This document shows, in pieces, positions 26,271 to 35,303 of a stretch of 62,881 nt of DNA; within the stretch, counting starts at the first letter, position 1, and each line of letters opens with the position of its first letter. Location of the stretch: contig JBKGZA010000002.1 in NCBI GenBank assembly GCA_046545815.1, positions 1 through 62,881 of the forward strand, given 5' to 3'. The notes below the pieces were generated by a model. That model made no database searches. It was not told the DNA's origin and saw nothing but the letters and a program-made list of their open reading frames with translations. The position numbers were made by a program, and so were the translations under genes. The stretch comes from JAGXLC01 sp046545815 (GTDB taxonomy: Bacteria > Bacteroidota > Bacteroidia > Bacteroidales > UBA12077).

Positions 26271-28025
26271 TTATTCAGATTCATTTTCTTCCGATGATTC
26301 CAGCATAATATCCGAAACGCTGGCACCAGGGGGTATCATGGGGAAAACATTATCTTCTTTCTCCACAACAACTTCAAGCAGATAAGGCCCCGGTGTTTCG
26401 AACATCTTGTTAATGGCGTCGGCCAGATCTTTACGTTCTACCACTCTGTTTGTGTTCAACCCGTAACCTTCGGCTATTTTATAATAGTTGGGGCTTGTCA
26501 TGGGTGTTGAAGAATAACGTTTGTTGAAAAACAACTGTTGCCATTGACGGACCATCCCCAGGTATGAATTATTCAGAATGATCATTTTCAGGGGAATGTT
26601 TGACTGAGTAATGGTGCCCAGCTCCTGAAGGGTCATTTGAAATCCTCCGTCACCGGATACTGCAACCACCTGCCGTTGGGTCGCACCGACCTGGGCTCCA
26701 ATAGCTGCAGGAACTCCAAATCCCATGGTTCCCAAACCTCCACTGGTTATAAGACTTCTGGTGCGGGTGAATTTAAAATACCGGGATGCAACCATCTGAT
26801 GTTGCCCAACATCGGTAACAAGTAACATATTCTCATCTCGTTCATTCAATTGAAGGATCACATCAGCCATCCGGACATGTTCCCGGTCTTCATCCTGTTG
26901 TCTCTTGATTATCTTTTGATGTTCTTGCTCATCGTATTTGCGGAATTTTTCGATCCATTCGGTAAAGGAATTTGGCTTAACCTCTTCGGTTAACAGTGGA
27001 AGGGTTTTCCTGACATTTCCTATGACCGGAACGTCAGCATTGACATTTTTATCGATTTCGGACTGATCGATGTCCATATGGATAACCCGGGCCTTTTCTC
27101 CATAGGTATTTAATTTTCCTGTAACCCGGTCATCAAAGCGCATGCCTATTCCAATAAGCAGATCCGCTTCATTGGTCAAGATATTGGGGCCATAATTGCC
27201 GTGCATGCCCAGCATACCCACATAATTGGGATAATCATTGGGAATTGCCGAAAGGCCAAGTAATGTAAATCCGGCAGGTATTCCGGTTTTATCAAGAAAA
27301 GCTTTCAGCTCTTCTTCAGCCTCACCGAGAATAACGCCGTGGCCTACCAAAGCCATAGGTTTTTGTGAATTATTGATCAGTTCAGCGGCTTTGGAGATCT
27401 GCTCCGGGTCAATTTCCGGCTCAGGTTTATAGCTGCGTATTTCCGCACATTTTTCATAGTGAAAATCCAGCTCTCCCGCCTGAGCATTCTTGGTCAGATC
27501 GAGGAGCACAGGGCCCGGCCTGCCTGACCTTGCAATGTAAAAAGCTTTGGCAATGGCACCTGGTATTTCTTCAGGTTTGGTAATCTGAAAATTCCATTTG
27601 GTCACGGGAGCGGATACTCCAATAATATCTACTTCCTGAAATCCATCTGTTCCCAGGAGCGCATCAGGCACCTGTCCTGTAATACACACCAATGGTACCG
27701 AGTCGATACTGGCATTGGAAATTCCGGTAACAAGGTTGGTAGCTCCGGGCCCGGAGGTAGCAAAGACCACTCCGGTTTCTCCTGTTGCCCTTGCATAACC
27801 GTCAGCAGCATGCACAGCTCCTTGCTCATGTCGCACGAGTAGATGATTGAGTTCTTTTTCATAATTCATCAGCGTATCGTAAACGGGTATAATCGACCCG
27901 CCCGGATAGCCGAAGACCTGATTCACGCCTTCTTCCAGCAGAGAGAGCACAAGGGCTTCCGAACCTTTTACTCTTTTTTTAACCGTTCCGCCGTGTGCCT
28001 GGGATCCTGATTTTGGTGCCTCCAT
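26271..28025 (-). CDS. ilvB: acetolactate synthase large (catalytic) subunit
   Basis: A thiamine diphosphate enzyme that condenses pyruvate with pyruvate or 2-oxobutanoate. The 584-residue protein shows the catalytic Glu in RHEQGAVHAADGYARATG, ATSGPGATNLVTG, GMLGMHGNYG and the TPP-binding GDGGFQMTLQELGT with LNNSY. Its start is 13 bp past the ilvD stop, so the two are in one operon under the attenuator upstream of ilvD. Confidence 0.95.
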   Translation of the reverse strand: MEAPKSGSQAHGGTVKKRVKGSEALVLSLLEEGVNQVFGYPGGSIIPVYDTLMNYEKELNHLLVRHEQGAVHAADGYARATGETGVVFATSGPGATNLVTGISNASIDSVPLVCITGQVPDALLGTDGFQEVDIIGVSAPVTKWNFQITKPEEIPGAIAKAFYIARSGRPGPVLLDLTKNAQAGELDFHYEKCAEIRSYKPEPEIDPEQISKAAELINNSQKPMALVGHGVILGEAEEELKAFLDKTGIPAGFTLLGLSAIPNDYPNYVGMLGMHGNYGPNILTNEADLLIGIGMRFDDRVTGKLNTYGEKARVIHMDIDQSEIDKNVNADVPVIGNVRKTLPLLTEEVKPNSFTEWIEKFRKYDEQEHQKIIKRQQDEDREHVRMADVILQLNERDENMLLVTDVGQHQMVASRYFKFTRTRSLITSGGLGTMGFGVPAAIGAQVGATQRQVVAVSGDGGFQMTLQELGTITQSNIPLKMIILNNSYLGMVRQWQQLFFNKRYSSTPMTSPNYYKIAEGYGLNTNRVVERKDLADAINKMFETPGPYLLEVVVEKEDNVFPMIPPGASVSDIMLESSEENESE

Positions 28026-28038
28026 AAACTATTAAATT

Positions 28039-29889
28039 TTAAATGTTCCTTATTGCTCCTTTATCTGCGGAGCTTACCACTTTTGAATATATCTTAAGCG
28101 CTTTTGTAACTTTCCTTTCCCTATTTCTGGGAGTATAGGCTTCATACTGATACTTTTCTTCCTCCTGTTTGCGTTTCTGCAATTCATCCTCACCCAGCTT
28201 TGCCTGAATAAACCTGTTGGGGATATCAATCTCAATGGTATCCCCATCCCGGAGCAAAGCAATCTCCCCTCCTGCAGCAGCCTCAGGGGATACGTGACCT
28301 ATGGAAAGGCCGGAAGTACCTCCTGAAAACCTGCCATCGGTAATCAAAGCACAATCTTTATCCAGTTTTTTGGACTTAATATATGATGTAGGATACAACA
28401 TCTCCTGCATGCCGGGCCCGCCTGAAGGGCCTTCATATAGAATCAGCACCACATCTCCGGGTACAATGTCATCGTTCAATATTGCTTCACAAGCTTCATC
28501 CTGAGAATGATAAACCCTTGCCCGCCCTGTAAAACGGAGCACTGAAGGATCTACCCCTGCTGTTTTTACGATACAGCCGTTCCTGGCAATGTTTCCATAC
28601 AAAACAGCCAAACCTCCGTCTTGCTCATAGGCATGTTCAATATCCCGGATGCATCCATTTTCCCGGTCAACATCCAGTTGTTCATAAACAGCCTCCTGGC
28701 TTCCCAACTTAAGATTTCTGAAATTGCCTGGTGCAGACCGGTAGATCGAGTGGGCCGCCTCTGAGGGTTCAGCGTGTGTTATATCATAGTGATTTAATGT
28801 TTCCTCAAGCTTTGTGCCTTCTATCCTCAAAACATCAGTATTTAAAAGACCTCCCTTATTCATTTCGTTCATAATGCCCAGAACGCCCCCTGCCCTGTTT
28901 ACGTCCTCAATATGATATTTTGAACTGGGAGCCACCTTGGAAAGCACAGGAATGTTTCTGGACAAATTGTCAATATCTTTCATTGAAAATTCAACTTCCC
29001 CTTCTCTGGCGATGGCTAAAAGATGAAGCACCGTGTTGGTTGAGCCACCCATGGCAATATCAAGCGACATAGCATTCATAAAAGCTTCACGTGTTGCTAT
29101 GGAGCGGGGAAGAACTGTTGAATCACCCTGATGATAATATTTTTCAGCATTTTGTGCAACTAACCGGGCAGCACTTAATATAAGCTCTTTGCGATTGGCA
29201 TGGGTAGAGACAATTGATCCGTTTCCGGGAAGGGCCAACCCCAGGGCCTCGGCAAGGCAATTCATGCTGTTGGCCGTGAACATTCCGGAGCAGGAACCAC
29301 AAGTGGGGCAGGCATTACGTTCGGTCTGTAACAATTGCTGATCGCTGTAACTGGAGTCGGCACCCCTTACTATGGCATCGACCAGATCGAGCGATTCACC
29401 GTTACTTTTACCTGCTTCCATAGGCCCACCGGAAACATAAACAAAGGGAATGTTCAGCCGCATAGCTGCCATCAACATGCCCGGAACAATCTTATCGCAA
29501 TTTCCAATGGAAATCAAAGCATCTGCCTTATGGGCATTACACATATATTCTATACTATCTGCAATGATGTCCCTCGAGGGTAAGGAATAAAGCATCCCGT
29601 CATGGCCCATGGCAATACCATCGTCAATGGCAATGGTATTGAATTCGGCAGCAAAACATCCCTGTTTTTCAATCTCGGCTTTAACCATTTGTCCCGTTTC
29701 ATGAAGATGAACATGGCCGGGAACAAACTGGGAAAATGAATTGGCTATTGCAATGACAGGTTTTCCAAAATGCTCATCGCGCATTCCGTTCGCGCGCCAT
29801 AAACTCCTCGCACCTGTTCGTTGGCGTCCAACAGTTGTTTCTTCGCTTCGCAACCGAATCCTATTATTTGATCCTTTGTTTTCCTTCAT
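28039..29889 (-). CDS. ilvD: dihydroxy-acid dehydratase
   Basis: An iron-sulfur enzyme that dehydrates dihydroxyvalerates to the 2-oxo acids of valine and isoleucine. The 616-residue protein has the cluster cysteines in GNCDKIVPGM and CPTCGSCSGMFTANSMNC, and the C-terminal DGRFSGGTSGLSIGHVSPEA. It is the first structural gene of the ilvDBNC operon and is preceded on its mRNA by a leader peptide and an attenuator hairpin. Confidence 0.95.
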   Translation of the reverse strand: MKENKGSNNRIRLRSEETTVGRQRTGARSLWRANGMRDEHFGKPVIAIANSFSQFVPGHVHLHETGQMVKAEIEKQGCFAAEFNTIAIDDGIAMGHDGMLYSLPSRDIIADSIEYMCNAHKADALISIGNCDKIVPGMLMAAMRLNIPFVYVSGGPMEAGKSNGESLDLVDAIVRGADSSYSDQQLLQTERNACPTCGSCSGMFTANSMNCLAEALGLALPGNGSIVSTHANRKELILSAARLVAQNAEKYYHQGDSTVLPRSIATREAFMNAMSLDIAMGGSTNTVLHLLAIAREGEVEFSMKDIDNLSRNIPVLSKVAPSSKYHIEDVNRAGGVLGIMNEMNKGGLLNTDVLRIEGTKLEETLNHYDITHAEPSEAAHSIYRSAPGNFRNLKLGSQEAVYEQLDVDRENGCIRDIEHAYEQDGGLAVLYGNIARNGCIVKTAGVDPSVLRFTGRARVYHSQDEACEAILNDDIVPGDVVLILYEGPSGGPGMQEMLYPTSYIKSKKLDKDCALITDGRFSGGTSGLSIGHVSPEAAAGGEIALLRDGDTIEIDIPNRFIQAKLGEDELQKRKQEEEKYQYEAYTPRNRERKVTKALKIYSKVVSSADKGAIRNI

Positions 29890-29904
29890 TGCTTTACATT
29901 TTAC

Positions 29905-29966
29905 AAAAAAAAGCGCCTTCCAGAGGAAATGGCGCTTTATGAATTATTATCATGCACACCATTTCC
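29905..29966 (-). terminator. ilv operon transcription attenuator (terminator plus antiterminator arms)
   Basis: On the minus strand, AAAGCGCC and GGCGCTTT (29910-29938) close a stem that also pairs TTCC with GGAA across a TCT loop, followed by a run of eight T (29905-29912): an intrinsic terminator 16 bp before ilvD. The competing arm GGAAATGG (29959-29966) is exactly complementary to CCATTTCC (29925-29932), which overlaps the terminator's left side. It begins 2 nt after the leader-peptide stop, so a ribosome finishing the leader would cover it and allow termination. Confidence 0.85.
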
Positions 29967-29968
29967 GC

Positions 29969-30031
29969 TCAGCACTTCACCACAATGCCGGGAAGAATGA
30001 AATAAGAAATGATGAGCAATAAAAACCGCAT
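29969..30031 (-). CDS. ilv leader peptide (attenuation)
   Basis: A 20-residue peptide too short for usual gene calling. It begins MRFLLLII and continues through FIL and GIVV to a C-terminal KC; ten of the twenty residues are Leu, Ile or Val, including LLLII in a row. Its stop codon abuts the antiterminator arm of the attenuator upstream of ilvD. This is the classic layout in which ribosome stalling at scarce branched-chain aminoacyl-tRNAs allows the operon to be read. Start at ATG 30031. Confidence 0.85.
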   Translation of the reverse strand: MRFLLLIISYFILPGIVVKC

Positions 30032-30056
30032 AGCCTTTTAAATTTTTATTTGCTTA

Positions 30057-30064
30057 CAAAGCTA
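30057..30064 (-). promoter_or_regulatory. probable ilv operon promoter (-7 box TAGCTTTG)
   Basis: An exact TAnnTTTG box on the minus strand, placing transcription start near 30050, about 20 nt before the leader-peptide ATG. A TTTG lies 25 nt further upstream (30090-30093), longer than the usual 19-21 nt spacing. The position fits the attenuator very well. Confidence 0.55.
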
Positions 30065-30413
30065 AAAGGTGTATGCGAATTGGTAAAATCAAAATACAGC
30101 GATAATACGATCTTTAATAGCCATCTGCTTTGGTTTATTATACTGGAAAGCAGTTGTTTATCCTTCTTATCAAACAGGTATTTTTACAATGGCAAGCGAA
30201 CAGAAAGTACTAAAATTCTTATCCATATTGCCTGACCAAATATAATATAAATACGAAAGTTGGAAAAGGAAGCCTTATCCCGGGACCAGATCCAATTGTC
30301 GGTCAGCCTATCCAAATCACCGGTCGTTGGGACGGAGAAGCTACAAGCCATACATCAATAAAGTTTTCATAGACACAAAGATAATTCCGTCCGATTGCCT
30401 TTCACTCATCCTT
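30065..30413. other. degenerate intergenic DNA
   Basis: No intact gene. A plus-strand stop-to-stop frame (30087-30245) encodes 52 residues with a membrane-like stretch (SLIAICFGLLYWKAVVYP) but no start codon near its beginning, so it may be a remnant of a membrane protein. The rest is unassigned. The stretch adjoins the broken ABC permease. Confidence 0.35.
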
Positions 30414-30765
30414 TTATATCCATGCAGGATTGGTGTTGGCTGCCTTCAGGGCTTGAGTGCCCGTTGTAATTACAGCAATTGTCAAAGCCAGCAAAGAAAA
30501 GATGGTAAAAATGTTTGCCGTACGTTGTTCGGCAGCATATAAACTCTCATAATCACTGTCCATAAAAAAACTGAAAGGTTGTTCCCCGGTAAACTGATCC
30601 CAGGCTTTTATCCAAATAATAAGCCCTGTCAATCACCAGCACCTTGTCCTTGTCGAAACCAAGCTTTTTTGCAGTCATATAATGATGCTGCTTATAAATA
30701 ACCACAGTGCTGATGAACAAGGCAATGGTTATCATAAACTGGGTTGTCACCAGAATTCCGCACAA
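30414..30765 (-). pseudogene. decayed MacB/FtsX-type ABC transporter permease
   Basis: Two overlapping minus-strand frames hold pieces of the same family. The upstream piece (30553-30765) reads ILVTTQFMITIALFISTVVIY and KKLGFDKDKVLVIDRAY, the middle membrane part typical of Bacteroidota FtsX-like permeases. The downstream piece (30414-30632) reads FFMDSDYESLYAAEQRTANI and ends QALKAANTNP, normally the last part of such proteins. The periplasmic domain between them and the final membrane helices are missing, and the frame changes. About 120 of roughly 800 residues remain. Confidence 0.75.
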
Positions 30766-30916
30766 ACGATTCCCCGTACCCCCCTGTTTACTTCTTTTTT
30801 CATTATACTCACCGGACTAAAGGATGAAAGGAAAAAGGCCGGATAGGATCCAGCAGATATACCTAATTATCCTGTTTTTTTATTTAAGGCAATGTGTTAC
30901 CGTAACATTTAACCCG

Positions 30917-31054
30917 AATAATTCAAGAATTATTCCTGTCTCCGACAGCGACTAAGGTTCGCTAAAATTTTTTTCAAAAATTTAAGTTCACCTAAGTCGG
31001 GGTTAACCTGCATTTTATTCATATTTATAAAAATTTATGAATAATGCAGGTTAA
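30917..31054. repeat. three consecutive inverted repeats
   Basis: First, AATAATTC-AA-GAATTATT (30917-30934). Second, an imperfect 21-bp repeat, 16 of 21 matching (30950-30970 with 30978-30998). Third, TTAACCTGCATT + ATTCATA (31003-31023, with a 2-nt bulge) perfectly complementary to 31036-31054. They lie back to back between the broken permease and the EndoQ-UvrD gene. They may be a miniature mobile element end, or a structured leader of the next gene. Confidence 0.6.
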
Positions 31055-31203
31055 ATGTTGTTGTATATATTCTTTGGATTTTGATTTTAAGAGGGGTGGG
31101 AACAAGTTGTGGATAAATCCCGAAGAAATGTTAATAACGAAAGATTTATCGCGGGAGTTTCTCCCAAAATATTTTGAGAAATTTGCAGGGAAATCCTGTC
31201 TTT

Positions 31204-34200
31204 ATGAAAGAATTCATTGCAGATCTTCATATCCACTCCCATCACTCGATGGCTACGAGCAAACAACTGCGTCCTGAATATCTGGATTACCGGGCGCGCA
31301 TTAAAGGCATTAAAGTTGTTGGCACAGGGGATTTCACCCACCCCTCCTGGCTGAAAGAGCTGAAAGAAAAGCTGGAACCTGCCGAACCCGGCTTATTCAA
31401 GCTCAGGGAAGAATACAAGATGGAAAACATAGTGCCTGAAACTCCGGAAAACAGCGTCCGTTTTATGCTTTCGGCGGAGATCAGCAACATTTACAAGAAA
31501 AACGGCCAGGTTCGTAAAATCCACAGTATGCTGCTTGCCCCCGACTTTGATACGGCAGAAAGAATACAGCAAAAACTGTCTTCGATGAATTTCAACATCA
31601 CCTCTGACGGACGTCCAATCCTGGGACTTGATGTACGGGACCTGTTGGAGATAACCCTCAATATAAATGAAAACAACTTCTTCATTCCTGCCCATATCTG
31701 GACGCCCTGGTTTTCCGTTTTCGGCTCCAAATCGGGCTTTGATACCATGGAGGAGTGTTTCGAAGACCTCAGCCAACACATCCATGTCGTGGAAACCGGC
31801 CTGTCAACCGATCCTCCCATGAACTGGATGTGCAGCTTTCTGGATCACTATACGCTCGTTTCCAATTCAGATGCGCATTCACCGGATAAGCTCGGCCGAA
31901 ATGCCAACCTTTTCAAAACAGAACCCGCCTATGAGGCCATGACCGATGCCCTGAAAACAGGTGATCCTGAAAAGTTCGGCGGAACCTTTGATATGTTCCC
32001 GCAGGAAGGGAAATATCACTATGATGGTCACCGTAAATGCGGAGTAAGGTGGTCACCGGTTGATACCTTAAAACACGGAGGAATATGTCCTGTGTGTGGC
32101 AAAAAGGTTACCGTAGGCGTAACCAACCGGGTGGTCAGGTTATCCGACCGCGAAGACATTCTTCAGCGCAAAAACCGGCTTCCCTACTATTCCATTATTC
32201 CCTTAAAAGAAATTCTTTCAGAGATTGAGGGCGTAGGAGAAAAATCCAAAAAGATCAGCAGGAAATATGAACAGCTCATCAGGAAGGCCGGAACCGAATT
32301 CAATATACTTCAATATCTGCCGGTTGAAGAGGTAAAAACCATTGGCGGGGAAGTACTTGCCGAAGGCATCCGCCGGATGCGAAACAACGAGGTGATCATA
32401 AAAGAAGGATTTGACGGTGAATACGGCCAAATCACCGTTTTTCAGCCGGACGAGATCAGGTTTCGGGGATCGCAGGAATCGCTGTTCGATAACTCCTCAA
32501 CCTTCAAGAACCCCGGCAAACGAAAGCTCATCAATTTCGACCTGGCCGAATACCGCAGGCTGGAAAAAATGGAGCACTTACCTGACCAGGCAGCAGAGGA
32601 AAAACAAGCATACCATACGCAAAAAGAGGGCCCTCTGAAAGGCCTAAATCCCGAACAAACCGAAGCAGCCACGCATGAGGAGGGTCCGGCTGCCGTTCTT
32701 GCAGGGCCGGGAACAGGGAAAACCCGTGTACTGACCCGCAGAATGGCCTGGTTGATCCAGGAAAAAAATATTGATCCTTCCCACATTCTTGCCATCACTT
32801 TCACCAATAAGGCTGCCGGTGAGATGCAGGAACGCTGTAAAAAACTCCTGATGGACAACCCTTCTGACTCAAAGCTGAATATTGCCACTTTCCATGCCTT
32901 TGGCTACAACTTCCTTAAAAAACATCACGTTTACCTGAAGCAGGACGAAAATTTCACCGTGATTGACGAAACCGACAAGAACGAACTTATCAGGAATCAT
33001 TTCAAGATCAGCGATCAGGAAGCCCGTAAGTATTCTGCCCGCTTCTCTGAAATCAAACAGTCTCCTCCCGAACAAAACACCAATCAAGGTGCGGACATCC
33101 TGCAGGCATCCCTGGATTATCAGAACCTCCTGGGCGAATACAATCTGTTCGACTTCGACGACCTGATATACCAGGTCGTTCATCTCACGAAAAACCACCC
33201 GGAGATCCGCGAAGAACTCAGACGACAATACCAGTGGATACTGGTGGATGAGTTCCAGGACATCAACCGGATGCAGTACCGGCTGATGCAAGTTCTGGCA
33301 GGGGACAAAAACCCCAACCTATTCGTGATCGGTGATCCCAATCAGGCCATTTATGGTTTCAGGGGTTCCAGCAAAAGGTTCATCAGTTGTTTCATCGAAG
33401 ACCATAAAGAAGCAAATATCTACAAGCTGCATACCAGCTACCGCTGCTCAAAAAACATACTGAAAGCATCTGGAAATGTGTTGCAGGAAGAAGGGCTCCA
33501 GGGACTGAGCGATGGTGTTAAAGTAAGGCTCGCACCGCAACAAACGGACAAGAGCGAGGCAGAGTATATTGCCCGAACGATTGAAGCCCTGAGCGGCGGG
33601 CTGCGTTTTTTCTCCATAGACAGCGATGTAACACAGGGAGAAGGTGATGAAGAAATCGAAAGCCTTTCGGATTTTGCCATCCTCTGCCGCACCAAACAAC
33701 AAATGCGTACCATTGAGAAAGCGCTCCAAGATCATACTATACCCTATCAGGCTGTAACGGGGGATGAATTCTTCAATCACCCCCTGGTGAAGGATGTCGC
33801 TTGCATACTCGAATATGCTGAAAATCCCGGCAACAGATATCTGGAAAGGAAGATAGCGAAGACGAAGCTTTCCGGACAAAAGCCCAACGGCCACCTTGAA
33901 AAGCTGCAACAGTTGGGATCAATAAAGAATAAAATACAATATGTCCACAATTCCCTCCTTGCTCAGAATTATGACAACAAAGCCGGTGAGATACTTCAAA
34001 GGATGATCGCATTGGGAGAGCAATACGGAAACAATCTTGGGGATTTCGTGAAATACCTCTCTTTGGGATCCTCCAATGATGCCTTTGCGCATCAGACCGA
34101 AAAAATTGCCTTGATGACCCTGCATGCCTCAAAAGGACTGGAATTCAAATGCGTGTTTATAGCCGGTTGTGAAGATGGCTTAATTCCTTATTCAATGTTT

Positions 34201-34431
34201 AAAAACCAGGAGACCGACCGGGAAGAAGAAAAACGCCTGCTCTATGTGGGAATGACCCGGGCTCAGTCCTATCTCTATATTACTCACGCCCGTAAACGTT
34301 TCATCATGGGACAGGAAAGAACCATGCAGCGGAGCCCCTTCCTGAACCGTATCGAAAAAGAGCTCACTGAGGTGGAAAAAAATACATACCAAAAGAAAAA
34401 GCAGGATGATTCGCAGTTGAAGCTATTTTGA
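31204..34431 (+). CDS. endonuclease Q-UvrD/Rep helicase fusion
   Basis: A 1075-residue two-part protein. Residues 1-410 match endonuclease Q: PHP metal motifs DLHIHSHHS, GTGDFTHP, SAEIS, NSDAHS, the zinc-binding part HRKCGVRW...CPVC (about residue 295) and a helix-hairpin-helix (IEGVGEKSKK). EndoQ nicks DNA 5' of deaminated bases such as uracil and hypoxanthine. Residues 480-1075 are a superfamily 1A helicase: AGPGTGKTRVL near 500, VDEFQDINRMQY, GDPNQAIYGFRGS, TLHASKGLEF and LLYVGMTRA. The fusion suggests nicking at deaminated bases followed by unwinding. I start at MKEFIADLHI (31204). Confidence 0.9.
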   Translation: MKEFIADLHIHSHHSMATSKQLRPEYLDYRARIKGIKVVGTGDFTHPSWLKELKEKLEPAEPGLFKLREEYKMENIVPETPENSVRFMLSAEISNIYKKNGQVRKIHSMLLAPDFDTAERIQQKLSSMNFNITSDGRPILGLDVRDLLEITLNINENNFFIPAHIWTPWFSVFGSKSGFDTMEECFEDLSQHIHVVETGLSTDPPMNWMCSFLDHYTLVSNSDAHSPDKLGRNANLFKTEPAYEAMTDALKTGDPEKFGGTFDMFPQEGKYHYDGHRKCGVRWSPVDTLKHGGICPVCGKKVTVGVTNRVVRLSDREDILQRKNRLPYYSIIPLKEILSEIEGVGEKSKKISRKYEQLIRKAGTEFNILQYLPVEEVKTIGGEVLAEGIRRMRNNEVIIKEGFDGEYGQITVFQPDEIRFRGSQESLFDNSSTFKNPGKRKLINFDLAEYRRLEKMEHLPDQAAEEKQAYHTQKEGPLKGLNPEQTEAATHEEGPAAVLAGPGTGKTRVLTRRMAWLIQEKNIDPSHILAITFTNKAAGEMQERCKKLLMDNPSDSKLNIATFHAFGYNFLKKHHVYLKQDENFTVIDETDKNELIRNHFKISDQEARKYSARFSEIKQSPPEQNTNQGADILQASLDYQNLLGEYNLFDFDDLIYQVVHLTKNHPEIREELRRQYQWILVDEFQDINRMQYRLMQVLAGDKNPNLFVIGDPNQAIYGFRGSSKRFISCFIEDHKEANIYKLHTSYRCSKNILKASGNVLQEEGLQGLSDGVKVRLAPQQTDKSEAEYIARTIEALSGGLRFFSIDSDVTQGEGDEEIESLSDFAILCRTKQQMRTIEKALQDHTIPYQAVTGDEFFNHPLVKDVACILEYAENPGNRYLERKIAKTKLSGQKPNGHLEKLQQLGSIKNKIQYVHNSLLAQNYDNKAGEILQRMIALGEQYGNNLGDFVKYLSLGSSNDAFAHQTEKIALMTLHASKGLEFKCVFIAGCEDGLIPYSMFKNQETDREEEKRLLYVGMTRAQSYLYITHARKRFIMGQERTMQRSPFLNRIEKELTEVEKNTYQKKKQDDSQLKLF

Positions 34432-34543
34432 CACAGACGGCTCTTACAATGCATAATTTCCGGCAATGGGCATTCACTTGCTTGCTATACATGGGTGTAC
34501 TATGGGCATGAAAAATTTACCCCCCCAATCCCCACTATTATTT

Positions 34544-34570
34544 AAAAACCTCAGATTCAGGAGTTTTTTT
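34544..34570 (+). terminator. weak candidate terminator after EndoQ-UvrD
   Basis: AAAAACCTC pairs imperfectly with GAG followed by seven T (34561-34570). The stem is short and bulged. It is the only terminator-like structure in 34432-34708, which also carries a run of seven C at 34520-34526. Confidence 0.3.
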
Positions 34571-34708
34571 GGCCTGTTATGAAAAAAAAGTTACATCGTA
34601 TTGAAATATTCCATAATTTGTCCTCATAATTTACCAATCTTTCTGAGCGCGCTGTAACAAGAGGTTTTTTATAAAGTAACAATTAATAATCCTTAAAAAC
34701 AACAAGTT

Positions 34709-35197
34709 ATGCAAAATCTAATTAACTTCAAACTTACCGAAGAAGAACAAATCGCCGTAGATAAGGCGTTTGGTACTATCAAACAGATTCTCGGACCCAA
34801 ACTGGTCAATTTGTCGCCTGGGGATATCCGAAATATGGTGAATATGGGCAACAAAAACATGAGCTTTGTAACCAAGGCCGCAGAGATTGCCAATAACAAC
34901 CCGCAACTGGTTCCAGACACCTTCGACCTGAAAGCTTTCCGGAACGATCTGGATGCCACGGTTACCCTTCGCGAGTTGAAACGGTCAACGGACAGCCTGT
35001 CCAACTTAATCAATGACTCTCTGGCGCTTTCAGGCAGCGAAGCCATTCAGGCAGCTTTTGCTTTCTATTCCTGGCTGAAAGTCGCTGTAAAAATGAACGT
35101 GCCGGATGCCGAAACAGCTTATCAGGAACTGGCCGAGCATTTTCCGGGCAAACGTCAAAAAAGTACAGATGGCGAAACCACGGAGGAGGCTACATGA
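34709..35197 (+). CDS. uncharacterised helical protein, 162 aa
   Basis: A soluble, probably all-helical protein with no signal peptide or membrane segment. Distinct stretches are LVNLSPGDIRNMVNMGNKNMSFVTKA, the proline-bearing LVPDTFDLKAF, and near the end LSGSEAIQAAFAFYSWLKVA with AYQELAEHFPG, followed by a charged, Thr/Glu-rich tail. It resembles a widespread unnamed family that I recall only from its pattern (M-G-x-K-x-x-x-F-V, L-x-G-S-E-A, x-F-P-G). No function is known to me. It stands alone and is followed about 100 bp later by the second 21-bp-period array. Confidence 0.8.
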   Translation: MQNLINFKLTEEEQIAVDKAFGTIKQILGPKLVNLSPGDIRNMVNMGNKNMSFVTKAAEIANNNPQLVPDTFDLKAFRNDLDATVTLRELKRSTDSLSNLINDSLALSGSEAIQAAFAFYSWLKVAVKMNVPDAETAYQELAEHFPGKRQKSTDGETTEEAT

Positions 35198-35303
35198 CAT
35201 CAGATGAGCCTTATCATTTTCGAGAGTCTGTATCTTCAGCGCGGGTAGAGACTCTTTGATTTATATCATGGTATTCCTGTTTTATAAACACTCCCCAGGC
35301 CTT

